Positions 10,181-21,660 of a stretch of DNA of 64,000 nucleotides are shown here, in pieces. A model generated the notes under the pieces. The model saw only the letters and a list, made by a program, of their open reading frames with translations, had not been told where the DNA came from and ran no database searches. The stretch is from positions 7,453,178 through 7,517,177 of the forward strand of contig CM036252.1 in the NCBI GenBank assembly GCA_020698575.1, read 5' to 3'. Made by a program: the position numbers and the translations under genes. Numbering within the stretch: the first letter of the stretch is position 1; every line of letters starts with the position of its first letter. The DNA is from Bostrychus sinensis. Its lineage: Eukaryota > Chordata > Actinopteri > Gobiiformes > Eleotridae.

Positions 10181-11465
10181 TCACAGGATCATCCCCTTAT
10201 AGTACGTTCACACTGAACACAAATGAGGCATCTGGCGTGAAAGGCGTTCATGTTAAGTCTATGTAAAGGTGCGTTCGGGCGCGAATAAAAGTCCTGCAGT
10301 GTGAATGACGCGAATCGCACGAATAGGCTGTCAAAGTGAACCTGGAGCTAAAAGCTACAGTCTACAGCAGCTCTTCTACTTTTATGAAGACAGGAATCAA
10401 AAAGATCTATTCCCAAAAACAGCCCTGATAGAAAACACTATAAAAATAAAATAAATATGGCTGTTGAGGCTTTGTGTGACTGTGCTGTGGTTATAGTGGT
10501 TATATTCAATTCAATTCAGATTTATTTGTATAGCCCAATATCACAACAAAAGTCGCCTCAAAGGGCTTCACAAACAGTTGATCAAACATAAACGCACAAT
10601 CAGCACAAACAATAACTACACTAAACTAAACAGACCCAGGACACTCCTGTCCTTAGACCCTCCTTCTCGGTAAGGAAAAACTCCTAAAAAAAAACCAGCT
10701 ACGGGAAAAAAGAAGATTATTATATGTGACACGAGCCTGTGACAGAGGCTCGCTCTGACAACAAGAACACACAAATAAACACAATTAAATATAAATGGGG
10801 TTAACGTTACCAAAATAGCCTATTGAGATGTGCTTGTTATATTAGCAGTAATTGCCCTCTCCAGAAACAACAGAAAATACAGAGCTTGTGACTAGACCAG
10901 ACTCCAAAACCACTAGAGAAAGCTAATGTACAAGAAGTAACCCCAGACTGTCTCAGCTCTGTCTCTGGGGTAAATGCTGCTGTACAGCAGTAGTGTCCTG
11001 GGGAGAGGTCCTCGCAGCCACACGGGACACAGGTGACCAAACCGAGACAGGCTCATTTGAGAGTAGCCCTAGCGGCCATGCCCTCATTTGATGCAGATAA
11101 AACATATAAATTGTATAAATGAATATATGCTGCATTGTATTGCACATGGCCCTCTTGATACAAAACAACTTTAACAATATAAGTTTATTGTATTCACTGA
11201 AGTAAAGTGCTGAAGTGCATAAATTAGTATTAAGTATATTGGTTTTTGTGTCATGCAGTATTCTACCCAGGACTATGATTGTGATTACACACCTGACTGG
11301 ACATGAGCCACTCTTTCAGGTGACGTTTAAACAGTGCAGAGCTGGTGGAATCTCTTAGTTGGCAACGTATTCCAAAAGTTACTACTTTTGAAGAAGAGAA
11401 CACTTTGTCCAAAAGTAGTTTATCTCACTGGTATGTCGCAGGCGCTCCTGGATATGGCCCTAGTA
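10181..11465. other. Intron 4 of copy B, unresolved repeats
   Basis: The segment 10505-10730 (TTTATTTGTATAGCCCAATATC, CGCCTCAAAGGGCTTCACA) resembles an abundant fish interspersed repeat. The segment 10195-10345 (TTCACACTGAACAC, TGTGAATGACGCG) resembles one end of a MITE. No gene is seen. Confidence 0.4.
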
Positions 11466-11943
11466 GCCCGGGATTTGCCTGGAAAATCCAGACTGATATG
11501 TCTCTGTGTTATTCTACAGAGACATATCAGTCTGGTCACCACGCCGTCCGCAGCGGTTTACTCAAATCCCAACCGTATCGTGCATTTTGATTGGTTTATT
11601 TAAGTCACGTGTTCTTCGCGAGCAGCGTCACTCGTACGCATCTCCTCGCCGACAACAATAAAGATGGCGCACCGAGGAGCCGAGAGTTTGTTTCAGTCAG
11701 CGATATGGTACGGTAATGTTGAAATAACTCTCTCGTTCCTCCCTCGTGGCTTCACTACTCCGTTTGTTTACTTTCTCACGTTATTGACGCTTTGTTAACG
11801 TCACGTCCGCCATTTTCTGATTGGCTAACTCCGCTGCCCGTTAACTCGGGTTTGCTCCGCCCTAGAAATCGAATTGATTCTAAGGCGACCAGACTCATTC
11901 GCTGGTACAGCGGTGAGTCTGGAATTTCCAGGCAAGCCCGGGA
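11466..11943. mobile_element. Fold-back MITE with hairpins at both ends
   Basis: The left end reads CCCGGGATTTGCCTGG and the right end is its inverse, CCAGGCAAGCCCGGG. Just inside each end there is a second small hairpin: CAGACTGATATGTCTC..GAGACATATCAGTCTG on the left and CCAGACTCATTCGC..GGTGAGTCTGG on the right. The internal sequence has no transposase. It separates an antisense LINE fragment (11944-12135) from further upstream sequence. Confidence 0.6.
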
Positions 11944-12135
11944 TAGTGAAGGCCTGTACTTGATATACTCACTCAGAGGAGGAGGAGCCAGCCCATGAAG
12001 ACATTTGTAAACCAAACAACCATTTTTAAATTCCATAATATTTTCAAAACTAAGTAGATTGTATTTAGCCAATATTTTACAATGATGGTACATTCTGAGA
12101 TTTTTGTCTAGAACATTGAGAGCTCTCTTGTACAG
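11944..12135 (-). mobile_element. Antisense LINE reverse transcriptase fragment (part 1)
   Basis: The minus strand reads ALNVLDKNLRMYHHCKILAK, then YNLLSFENIMEF and VYKCLHGLAPPPLSEYI. The same family is present at 44418-44945. A second piece of this copy is at 13975-14160, so the insertion at 12136-13974 split it. Confidence 0.7.
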
Positions 12136-13974
12136 TGTAAAAAAAATAATAAAATAAAATAAAAAAGTGTTAGAATTTACCCAAAATTATTTGGGTAACA
12201 ATTTGCACAGATTTTGTTGGATAGATATTACCCCTCTGTGTCCGGTAAAACACAATCATTTAAATTGGTAAAAAGCATCTATTTTTTTCCTAATACTTTT
12301 TACAGCAGAAAATTTGGTAAATTTTAACTGTAGGTTGTGAGTATAAAATAGGTCTTCTACTAAATTATAACCAGTAATAATAAACTATTATTTTCTAATA
12401 ATTTAACCATAGAAAACAGGTAGAAATTAATTTTGGCTACTAGTAAAAAATAATACTACTAAACTACTAAATTATTATTAATAATAAACCACTATGAAGA
12501 AATGCAGCAGAGACTATTTAAATGTTAAATTGCTTTTATTGAAACAAACCAACTGTGAATAAAACCAACTCCTGAGAGCTCCAGGAGCAGAGAACCCAGG
12601 GGCCGCTCCTGTGGGCAGAGAACCGAGAATCGTTAGCTTAAAAAATCAGTTGGCCCCAAACTCAGCTCTGAGGTTCACTCACTGTGGCAGAGGAAAGTTA
12701 ATGTTAGCTAATTCATCAACATAACACTTTTCAGACATGCTCTATTAAGTTTAAAGACACTTTTACTCTTTTAGAGAAGGTAAAGTTAGCCAGTGCTAAT
12801 GCTAAAAATTGGAGCTAACAAATAAGCTAACACATTTGACAGTTAGTATTTTTAGTTAACGTATGTGTGTCCTGAGTCGCTCACCTTTTGCTATTTTTCA
12901 GTCTTCTAACAGACGCTCGCAAAGACCTTAACTGGCTAACGGTAGATAAACAAAAACTTCACATATTGCTCTACCTCTGTGGTAATTTTTGTGTATTTAT
13001 GCTAAGTGTTTATAAAATAATCATGATATGAAAATAATTTTGATAGGGAAATGTGCAGGGAATGCTCAGGTCACACTCGGGCGACGTTCTTTTAGTGATC
13101 TTAGTGTTTTTGTAGCTAACTTTGTCCGTCTTATTATTTTCTGATTAACGTTAGCTTAGCCCACAATCTTATTTTGAAAGACGGAAACAAGGTACCGGGT
13201 GTGAAAATTTGTTAAAGTAAATATCCCACCCTTAAATTAGAGCCGAAAAATCCAACAAATAAGGCTGAAAAAGCCAGAAAGGTGAGCGTCCGACTCAGGG
13301 CCATAGCACTGCCGAGCTTAAACCTCGGACAAAAGCACTATTTCATACAGCCGCAAATAAAATATCTGTAAAAGAAACTATCCAACCAATATATCGTTAT
13401 AAACGTAAGAAAATTTACTTTTATTTTATACAATTTGCATTAATGAAGATAATAAATAAGCGACTTTATGACTTGTTGAAGATAAAAAAGTAATAGAATT
13501 TTAGCAGAAAGTGTCCGACTCAGGACACACATACATTAACACATTTGACAGTTAGTATTTTTAGTTACATCACAGTTCAACACAGACCACTTCCGTTTGT
13601 GTCTTTCAGATTAAATAAACCATAAATATGAATAAAGATGTAGTTTTGACACAGACCTGTCCCTGCTGTGAGTTTTCTGAAGAGGACGTTTCCAAACTGC
13701 TGCCCTCAGATGAACTGTACAGTTACACTGAGCTCCAACCAATCACACGCCAGCACAAATAAGCTCAGCCAATGAGAAAGTCACAATTTCAAAAGAGAGG
13801 CGGGTCTTGCTTAACTGGCACTAAACACAGTATTTTAGGGTAAACTTTAACTCATGACTGGGGTAAACTCCTGTATTTTTAGGTGACTTTATTTACTTGA
13901 AATAAAGAGGTAGCATTGGCAAATAGTATCTGATATTTTAGTGTAAATATATTACCCAAAATAACCAAGTAGCT
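12136..13974. mobile_element. Probable non-autonomous element splitting a LINE
   Basis: The segment lies between two parts of one antisense LINE fragment. Both ends carry TTACCC-type motifs (TTTACCCAAAATTATTTGGG left, ATTACCCAAAATAACC right). A motif, CACATTTGACAGTTAGTATT, occurs twice in direct orientation (about 12833 and 13540), next to GTGTGTCCTGAGTC in the first case and its inverse GACTCAGGACACAC in the second. It has no coding capacity. Family and exact ends are unclear. Confidence 0.4.
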
Positions 13975-14160
13975 GCCTCATCTATCAGAGACCTCCTTAT
14001 TTGTGCAAAATTGTGTAGATTGTATTTTACAATCTTGGAGACCATTTTAATATGATCTTTGAAGGAGAGCGTTGAGTCCAGTGACACACCTAAATATTTA
14101 ACCTTATTTACTACTTTTAGTTCTTTAGCTCTAAAGAATACAATAGATCAAGAAATGTTT
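13975..14160 (-). mobile_element. Antisense LINE reverse transcriptase fragment (part 2)
   Basis: The minus strand gives KYLGVSLDSTLSFKDHIKMV and NFAQIRRSLIDEAA, the segment directly N-terminal to part 1 in this LINE family. About 40 codons between the two parts are missing. Confidence 0.65.
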
Positions 14161-14481
14161 GTTGCCTTTTTTTGCAAAGAACATGCATACTGTTTTTTGC
14201 ATGTTTAACAAGTCATCTAACATCTATTATCACTATGAGGAAAATTTTCAAACGTGTGGATAAACTGAGATTATTATGCATTTGAAAATGTAGCTAACTT
14301 TAGCTAACAAATGTAGACACACCTCTTAAACAACACAGATTTCGTATCAATCACAGTTGTGTTCAGCCAATATTTGGTTTGCATTATTTGGGCTTTTTGT
14401 AGCTTTTCACTGATTTATTAGACAGAACAGCGGAAAGGTGACATAAAGTCATGGAGGAGAGCAGGGAGAGACGACCATTAA

Positions 14482-15100
14482 GGGCCATATTTACTAAGAC
14501 GGGTGCTAAACTGCAAGTGCAGTGAGAAAATATGCGGCTGCTATTAATGGGCGTGTTGCGCGTGAATTACTAAGACAAACAGCGTGGCGGTGTCAGGTGC
14601 AAACAGATGGGGCGGAACTATTTAAACGGCATCGTTGCGTGTATTGTTTTGGGTCATGGAAGGTGCTGGTGAATAATTTTTTCATCCGTCATGGCAAATA
14701 GATCTGCACGCGTGGCAAACACTCTAACCCTACGTATTTCTTAATTTCTTCTCCTTCGTCTCACACGAATCACAGCAGCCAGATCTGTGCAAAAGATTAG
14801 CACGTCCTTCTCCAACGTGCTAAATTTATACGCTATTTTCGCACGCACAGTCATGGTGAGCCTTGATAAATAATATTGCGGGTGGTAAATGAATGAATTT
14901 GCATTTTCTCCGCCTTCCATTTTGCGCACTCTGGGAAGAACGCCTCAGTTTACAGATTCATTAGGTCATAGGAGCAAAATCTGCATTGCGTTCGCTCTGC
15001 TCCTGTAAGACACGCAAATCTCAACTGCGTCTGGGTTTGCTCCAATTTTAGCGCATATTATTCAGTTAGCGTGCACGCAAACCTTTGATAAATCTGGCCC
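14482..15100. mobile_element. PIF/Harbinger-like MITE with TAA target duplication
   Basis: The 619-bp element starts GGGCCATATTTACTAAG and ends with the diverged inverse TTTGATAAATCTGGCCC. It is flanked by TAA at 14479-14481 and 15101-15103. Copy C has the empty site (TTCATTAAATGTTTAG near 39502-39517), which confirms both ends and the 3-bp duplication typical of PIF/Harbinger elements. It has no transposase. Confidence 0.85.
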
Positions 15101-15107
15101 TAAATGT

Positions 15108-15183
15108 TTAGTGACTCGAACCCACAAGACGAGCTGTAGTCACGCTGTTTATGCACCACATGCTCTACCTACTGAGCTATTCC
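15108..15183 (-). repeat. tRNA-derived SINE head, antisense, copy B
   Basis: Paralogue of the piece at 1590-1664: minus-strand A box TAGCTCAGTAGGTAGAGC and B box GGGTTCGAGTC. The shortened counterpart in copy C (about 39509-39556) has lost the part between the boxes. Confidence 0.6.
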
Positions 15184-15310
15184 ACCAACAAAAAGTTTTC
15201 TCACTAAACAAATGTTTTGGGAAATGTACTCAAAGTGCATTTTTGTGTTGGTAAAATACAAAAATGTCTTTACTAACCTCTACTTTTTCCAAATCTTCTG
15301 TGTGGATTAG

Positions 15311-15510
15311 TGGGAGTTCCAGGTCGGTCCGTGTGAGGGGGTTGAACTGGCGGATCAGGTTTGGATGGCCCGTTACATCCTGCACCGCGTCTGTGAAGAC
15401 TTCGGTGTGGTTGCCAGCTTCCACCCAAAACCCATCCCAGACATTAAATTCGGATCAGGAGGTCACATGAACTTCAGCACTCAGGACATGAGGAGCGAAG
15501 GAGGTATCAA
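15311..15510 (+). CDS. glul-like: Copy B coding exon 5
   Basis: Encodes WEFQVGPCEG through GGHMNFSTQDMRSEGGI. It differs from A and C in the segment just before the His motif (DIKFGSGGH here; DTVYESAGH in A and DTVYASGGH in C), the least conserved stretch in the array. Confidence 0.9.
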
Positions 15511-17039
15511 GTAAGTCAACACTTCACTGTAGAGACCCTGCAGCGGCCCCGCGGTACTCAACGCAAATCCCACGGGAATGAGCCAGATTCTCAAAAAACA
15601 AAACAAACAAACCAGGTCCTGAGTCGGAGCAACTGAATTTTGACTGCACTACTATAGTGATCTTTGTGGTAATGCTGCCAAGAAAAGAGAGGTCATAAAT
15701 AATACATAAATAAGTAAATAGAGCAGAGCAGAGCATGCACAGTAAGGAATGAGAGCCAACAATGGGCTGCTGAACATTTTCCTTTATGTTATTCAAAACA
15801 ATATAACATATCACCTAATAACAAAAGCCAGCAAATGGATGCATAGCCTAAAATGCACTATTTAAAGCTTTATATGCTCTAAACGACACATCAGTCTGTG
15901 TGGCATGTGCCAATCCAAGCTGATGTGTCTGTGCCTGTAGAAAAACCCATTATTCATAGTTTTCACAGTGACGTCACACCTGGAGGGAAACAACATTGGT
16001 TTAACTGATTCTACTGAGCTTCTGCTGAAGCCACTGTTTACTCAAGTTCAGATCTGCGTTTCTAGTCTCATCAGATAAAACTGATTCAGAAATAAGATGA
16101 ATGTGGATTTGAGCTGTTAAACGAGTCGCTCTCCCCAGGGGCAGCTTTAACGGTTAGCTGTTTAAACACACACATAACGTTATTTGCAGTGAACCCATTT
16201 AAATTACATTGTCTTAAGCTAGTGTTAGCTAACGGCAATTTGTGTCTGTGAGTCGTACTCACCTTTTATGATGAAAAACTAATGCCCTGCCTATATCCCG
16301 GGTTGATGACTCACCCTGACTGAAAAAACAACTTTCGGTGCGCTCTTAAGTTTGCTTGGAGTCACACTGGCACAGTGGGTTTCTGAAGCTCCCTCCCAGC
16401 TCTCGCCTTTCTATCATCAACCAATTACATTGCACGTTGTTAGTGATGCCTTACCCTTACAGCCAATGAGCAGGTGAATACAATAAGGTATAGCATGCCA
16501 TGGTTTTGTTTGGGAAAAGCATCTGACAACAAGCGTAAAGGCGAATAAAGAATTCCAAAAGTCTGTGCGTAATTCGTGCGTCTTTTACGAATCGTGTTTT
16601 TTTGTTTCTGAACATGGCGAAACTGATAGAAAAGAGGATTTATATGAGCAAGGAGGCAGATGATGTCTGCACAAGCCTTCACACAGACGGAGGAGCGGTC
16701 AGATGCCGTGGAATCCTTCGCGGAGTGCGCAGCATCACAGGACATGACATAATGTATACTGCTTTCATAGACAAGTGTTGTTTTATAGACGTTGTTGTAG
16801 GTACAGTATGAGATACGTTGATGCTAGCATCTCAAATGTGCACGGGGGAAGTGTTTTGGGGCATGGTGTCTGCCATGGTGTCACCCATACAGGGGGCACT
16901 TTTTTTTTCTAAGTGGAACTTACTGGTGTCCCATCGAGCCAATGAGAGCAACAGGTCACTGTATATTTACGCACCATCAGTAGCAGAGAGTGAATTTATC
17001 TATTTTGACCCATATCACTTGTTTTGACTACTGTTTTAT

Positions 17040-17317
17040 ATGGAAACATACATTTATAATTTGAAAATCAATCAATAAAATAATAACAATAATAATAATA
17101 ATTATTATTTATTATTATTATTATTTATTATTACTATTATTATTATTATTATTATTATTAATAAGAATTATTATTATAACATGATTTTTTATAGCTAATA
17201 TAGCAGAATAGTATGCAGTATGTGTATCACTTGCTTTTTTATATGGAAACATACATTTATAATTTGAAAATCAATCAATAAAATAATAACAATAATAATA
17301 ATTATTATTATTTATTA

Positions 17318-17371
<54 letters not shown>

Positions 17372-17372
17372 T
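17040..17372. repeat. ATT/TAA microsatellite with duplicated unique flank
   Basis: The sequence TATGGAAACATACATTTATA followed by ATTTGAAAATCAATC and an (AAT)n/(ATT)n tract occurs twice, at 17040-17160 and 17230-17372. The second tract runs straight into the truncated Tc1 element, which suggests the microsatellite expanded at, or replaced, the 5' end of the transposon. Confidence 0.8.
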
Positions 17373-17377
17373 TTATT

Positions 17378-18524
17378 AGCCCAGGACCTCCACATCCAGC
17401 ATGTTCACCTCCAAGATCGTCTGAGACCAGCCACTCGGACAGCTGCTGAAACAATCGGTTTGCATAACCAAAGAATTTCTGCACAAACTGTCAGAAACCG
17501 TCTCAGGGAAGCTCATCTGCATGCTCGTCGTCCTTATCGGGGTCTCGACCTGACTCCAGGTCGTCGTCATAACTGACTTGAGTGGGCAAATGCTCACATG
17601 CGATGGCGCCTGGCACGTTGGAGAGGTGTTCTCTTCACGGATGAATCCCGGTTTACACTTTTCAGGGCAGATGGCAGACAGCGTGTGTGGCGTCGTGTGG
17701 GTGAGCGGTTTTCTGATGTCACTGTTGTGGATCGAGTGGCCCATGGTGGCGGCGGGGTTATGGTATGGGCAGGCGTATGTTATGGACGAAGAACGCAGAT
17801 GTATTTTATTGATGGCATTTTGAATGCACAGAGATATGGTGACGAGATCCTGAGGCCCATTGTTGTGCCATACATCCAACAACATCACCTCATGTTGCAG
17901 CAGTGATAATGCACGACCCCATGTTGCAAGGATCTGTACACAATTCTTGGAAGCTGAAAACATCCCAGTTCTTGCATGGCCAGCATACTCACCAGACATG
18001 TCACCCATTGAGCATGTTTGGGATGCTCTGGATCGGCGAATACGACAGCGTGTTCCAGGTCCTACCAATATTCAGCAACTTCGCACAGCCATTGAAGAGG
18101 AGTGGACCAACATTCCACAGGCCACAATGGACAACCTGATCAACTCTATGCGAAGGAGATGTGTTGCACTGCATGAGGCCAATGGTGGTCACACCAGATA
18201 CTGACTGGAGTCCCCAGACCTCCCAGTAAACCCCCCCTGTAAAACAAAACTGTATGTTTCAGAGTGGCCTTTTATTGTGGCCAGTCTGAGGCACACCTGT
18301 GCAATAATCATGCTGTCCCATCAGCATCTGGATATGGCACACCTGTGAGGAGGGATGGATTATCTCGGCAAAGGAGAAGTGCTCACTATCACAGATTTGA
18401 CAGATTTGTTAACAATATTTGAGAGATATGGTTATTTTGTGTATGTAGAAAAAGTTTCAGATCTTTCATCTCATGAAAAATGGGAGCAAAAGCAAAAGTG
18501 TTGCGTTTATATTTTTGTTCAGTG
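17378..18524 (+). pseudogene. Broken Tc1-like transposase and 3' inverted repeat
   Basis: The coding remnant (17380-18204) reads in pieces: HIQHVHLQDRLRPATRTAAE, ISAQTVRNRLREAHL, LFTDESRFTLF (first catalytic Asp), HGGGGVMVWAG, DNARPHVAR (second Asp) and PDMSPIEHVWDAL (catalytic Glu), ending GGHTRY and a stop. A TGA replaces a codon before LEWANAH and a frameshift lies at about 17902 before DNARPH. The 3' end (TTTGTTCAGTG at 18514-18524, then TA) is a typical Tc1 terminal repeat. The 5' end is lost in the microsatellite. Confidence 0.85.
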
Positions 18525-18920
18525 TATTTCCACATACCTTTTCCTGCAACTGTTGTTCAAAAACAGCTAAATTATATTTTGAACAGGCCTGTGTAAGACA
18601 GCTGCACATGGTCCTGTAGTATTTGGAGACAATTTGAGGATCAAATTAACATTAAACAGAGCACCATGTTTACTTTTCCACATATTTACTGTAGTGTGGA
18701 GTTAGGGTAAACATTAAAAAACATTCAACAGTACATTGTGCAGTGCACCATACCTATGCATACCTATTGATACGAGTAAGAGGGACCTGTGCCTCAGTAA
18801 AGCTTCATGTCTAGCAACACAACTGCCCCGCCTCATGCCAAAAGTAGCTGGGATTAGGCTCCCATCACATACAACTCTGAATAAATTAAAATAAGTGCTC
18901 TTTGTGTTGTTATGTTTCAG

Positions 18921-19243
18921 ACACATTGAAAAGGCCATACAGAGGCTGAGCTTGTGCCACATGGACCACATGCGTCTGTACGACCCGAGCGGTGGCGTCG
19001 ACAATCCAGAAAAGACTCACCGGCATAGGATTAGCTTACTTCGTCTTCTCTGACTTCACCTGGGGAGTGGAAGATCGCAAAGCCAGCGTCCGAATCCCCG
19101 GCCACGTGAGTAAGTCCGGCTGTGGATACTTCGAAGACCGCCGCCCTGCCGCCAACTGCGATCCCTACCTCGTCACGAAGCTCCTGGTCGAGACGTGTCT
19201 GTTAACTGAAGACCACAGGAAAAATGGTTACAATACCAAGTGA
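18921..19243 (+). pseudogene. glul-like: Copy B last coding exon with +1 frameshift
   Basis: HIEKAIQRLSLCHMDH and MRLYDPSGGVDN are in frame, then one inserted base shifts to a frame that meets TGA within about 20 codons. In the other frame QKRLTGIGLAYFVFSDF, DRKASVRIPGH and GYFEDRRPAANCDP continue to 19243, so only one event broke it. IGLAYFVFSDF also differs from IGGASSLFSDF of copy C. Confidence 0.85.
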
Positions 19244-20480
19244 ATGCTGCATGTAAAGCATTTATTTGGTTAGATGTTTGATAACGAGCCTCCAATACAT
19301 CTAATAATAATACATACTCTGCCTTTTATACCTACACGACTTACTGCAGTGTTACCAGTTAACATAAATAGTGGCAAAATGCTCCTTTGCAGCCTTTTAT
19401 TGATCTGTTCTGATATTGTGATGTGTTGGCTGCCATCACATTCAAAACAAGCTATTATTTTTCATGAAATAAAATATTTCAGTTTCAACACCTGCAATCT
19501 TTGTGTTTGGTTGTGATTTTTTTTTAAATATGGAATTGTAAAATAATGTATGAAATATTTGGCAAAGAAATCAAAATTATTGTAAAATAAAAAGAACATA
19601 CATTCATCCAAAAGTTATTCAAAATGTTTTTGCTTGTTGTTCTTTGTTGCATTTGGTAGAGCACCTGCATTCTGTCCAGAAGGTTGGCTGTACCAACCCA
19701 GGGTAGGAAGGCAGGAGGAAAAACAATCTGTCAGTGGCAGGCGCCCTCCAGTCACTGTGCCCTTAGCATTTGTCTACATCGCTTTGGCCACAGGCCGGCT
19801 TTTATTAAGTTTTCTGACGACACAGCGATCCCTGGCTTATCACACACACACATAAGCAATTTTATGGAATGGTGTACGACTGACACTGAGGTGAACTGAT
19901 GAGAAAATATTTGATCCAAAACCAACAGGTAACAAGGGCGTGCCATGAGGGCAAGCAAGGCAAGCAGTGCTTGACCAATTAAATCTAAAAAACACACAGA
20001 TTAAAACTTTAATGAAATTAAATCGATATCTCTCCAAACATTTCATTTTGCGTTCACTTCTATAGTGAATCAGACTATTACCTGCTTCCAGTCACTGTGT
20101 ACTTTTCTGCCCCCTGCTGGCCACTCCAGGTACTGTCGAGGTAAGCTAGGTTACCTCTCTGTCATTCATTTCTGTCATTTTCACCTCCGTGGAGGCAGAG
20201 TCGTGGTGCACTGTTTCTGCCTGGGGCTTGTCAAGCAGAGGGCGGTCAATCTCAGGCCCAGTGACAGAGATCGCTGGCTGATGGCAGCAGAAAACACACA
20301 AGGTATCAGCAGCGCTGTACTGCTTACGGCCCTGTCCATTACAGTGCGCGTGCGCCGTGTTAGACAACAAAACTTTCCACAAGAAGCCAAAGTGTCTAAG
20401 AGCGTTTCTACAGATAAGTCATAGTTTGTAGCTTAAACCCTGTTCATGTTCCTCATGAGTACATGCTGCTGCATAAAACT
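19244..20480. repeat. 3' flank of copy B, paralogous to 3510-4735
   Basis: It matches the flank of copy A with small indels. An AATAAA at about 19470 could be a polyadenylation signal; the same place in A and C reads AGTAAA. The match ends at about 20480, where B continues with sequence not found after A. Confidence 0.75.
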
Positions 20481-21137
20481 GTGTGTCATAGAAATGATAG
20501 CCTCATGTGCATCGTTAAGTGTCAGACGTTCATAAGAAGTGGAGCTGGAGGAGTGGAGCCAGCGACAGTGAATGTGAATATTACAGAACTGTGAATGAAC
20601 TGGGCTCTGGTTATTGTAGACAAACTCAGCTGCAGGAAATACAGGACGTTTCTTCAAAAAAGTAACATGGAGTGGATTTGCAGCTTGAGTAGAGAGGTGA
20701 GAGTCAGTGAGGCGGTGTTTTTAAATGGAGCTTTGTGGTTTGATGTGTGAGGCTTCTTATGAGGTTTTATTACAGTGAAGCAGCATTAACAGTGCACTGG
20801 TGTAGTGTTGATCTCAGTGTGTGCTGATGAACCTCCCTCATCTGTGAGGCTGTAACCTCACTCATCATCTACCCATCCTTGTTTTAGTGCTTATGAATTA
20901 AAGTTAAAACAAAAACTGAGGGCACATTCTTTGATAAGGAGACAGAGAAGGCCAGCTTTGTGTTAAAAAATTGTTGTAATGACATTGTTTTGTATACAAT
21001 CAGCATTAATAATAGTAATTATATAGAAAGAGTGTGAGTTAGTTTGAAACAGCCTACTACACAAACACTAATGGGATTGCAGTTATATATTTGGCTTTTA
21101 TTTAAATTTAAATTAAAATGTTGTCATATAAAACTTA
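20481..21137. other. Intergenic region between copies B and C
   Basis: AT-rich sequence with no gene or repeat that I recognise. Confidence 0.4.
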
Positions 21138-21660
21138 ATGAAGTCAAAGTGTCTGCTTGCTTCAAAAAGTCACCGCACGCTACTGACAGCTAACCATAGA
21201 CCAGTTTTAATTGATAAAACACCAATCAAACAAGTAGCATCGTATAAATACCTGGGTGTTTATACTGACAGCAGTCTCACATGGCAGGTCCATGTGCACC
21301 ACTTGTGCTCCAGAATACAGCAATGCTTGTATTTTCTGAGAAGATTGTGGCTTTTCAGAGTCAACAGCAAAATGATTCTTCTGTTTTACAGAGACATTTT
21401 GGAAAGTGTTCTCTCTTATGAAATTCAGGTGTGGCATGAAACCTGCCCGTCCTATAAAGTGTATAAAACTGTCAAACTTAATTAAAGCTGTACTAAAGAC
21501 TCTGGGAGTGGCAGAGGAGAACCACGCTCTCTTTATGAGAAGTATTTGACCTGACAAACGTCCTGATTGCAGAATTTGAGATGCTGCCATCAGGTCGTTG
21601 GTTCAGGCTGCCCAAAGATAGATTTAACAAATAGAAATATTTTTTATTCCAGCATCTGTT
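21138..21660 (+). mobile_element. L2/CR1-like LINE 3' end, upstream of copy C
   Basis: An open stretch of 115 codons (21138-21485) reads KQVASYKYLGVYTDSSLTWQ, CSRIQQCLYFLRRLWLFRVN and ILESVLSYEIQVWH, the end of a LINE reverse transcriptase (YLGV motif after the palm). After a break at 21485 a diverged end follows (LGVAEENHALF, LLPSGRWFRLP in other frames). It is 5'-truncated and inactive. The tail part is also present upstream of copy B (7250-7500), so the insertion predates the B/C duplication. Confidence 0.75.

Larger units (their letters stand above)
15511..18920. other. Intron 5 of copy B
   Basis: The 3410-base intron is shared with copies A and C at both ends. It contains a unique stretch (16140-17035) with no recognisable gene, a long ATT/TAA microsatellite, a broken Tc1 element, and the 3' end of a Sleeping Beauty-like Tc1 (about 18527-18560: CATACCTTTTCCTGCAACTG) that is also present in copy C. 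Confidence 0.7.
8057..19243 (+). pseudogene. glul-like: Glutamine synthetase-like copy B (frameshift in last exon)
   Basis: Six coding exons: 8057-8222, 8702-8851, 9096-9248, 9737-9858, 15311-15510, 18921-19243, all with GT/AG borders and the same phases as copy C. The start Met gives MSLSPETLSLQKLSREHYL, comparable in length to the N-terminus of vertebrate glutamine synthetase. WFGMEQEY (exon 3), EFQVGPCEG and GGHMNFS (exon 5) keep catalytic metal and substrate residues; Asp63 and the flap Glu305 are missing as in the whole family. In exon 6 a single extra base (near 19005, GACAATCCAG where A and C read GACAACCAG) shifts the frame; the remainder is open in the shifted frame to 19243. The copy is thus a recent pseudogene, or the extra base is an assembly error. 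Confidence 0.85.

Noticed and set aside
17376..18068. 230-codon frame on the minus strand
   Set aside because: It is antisense to a recognisable Tc1 transposase remnant, whose protein motifs are on the + strand.
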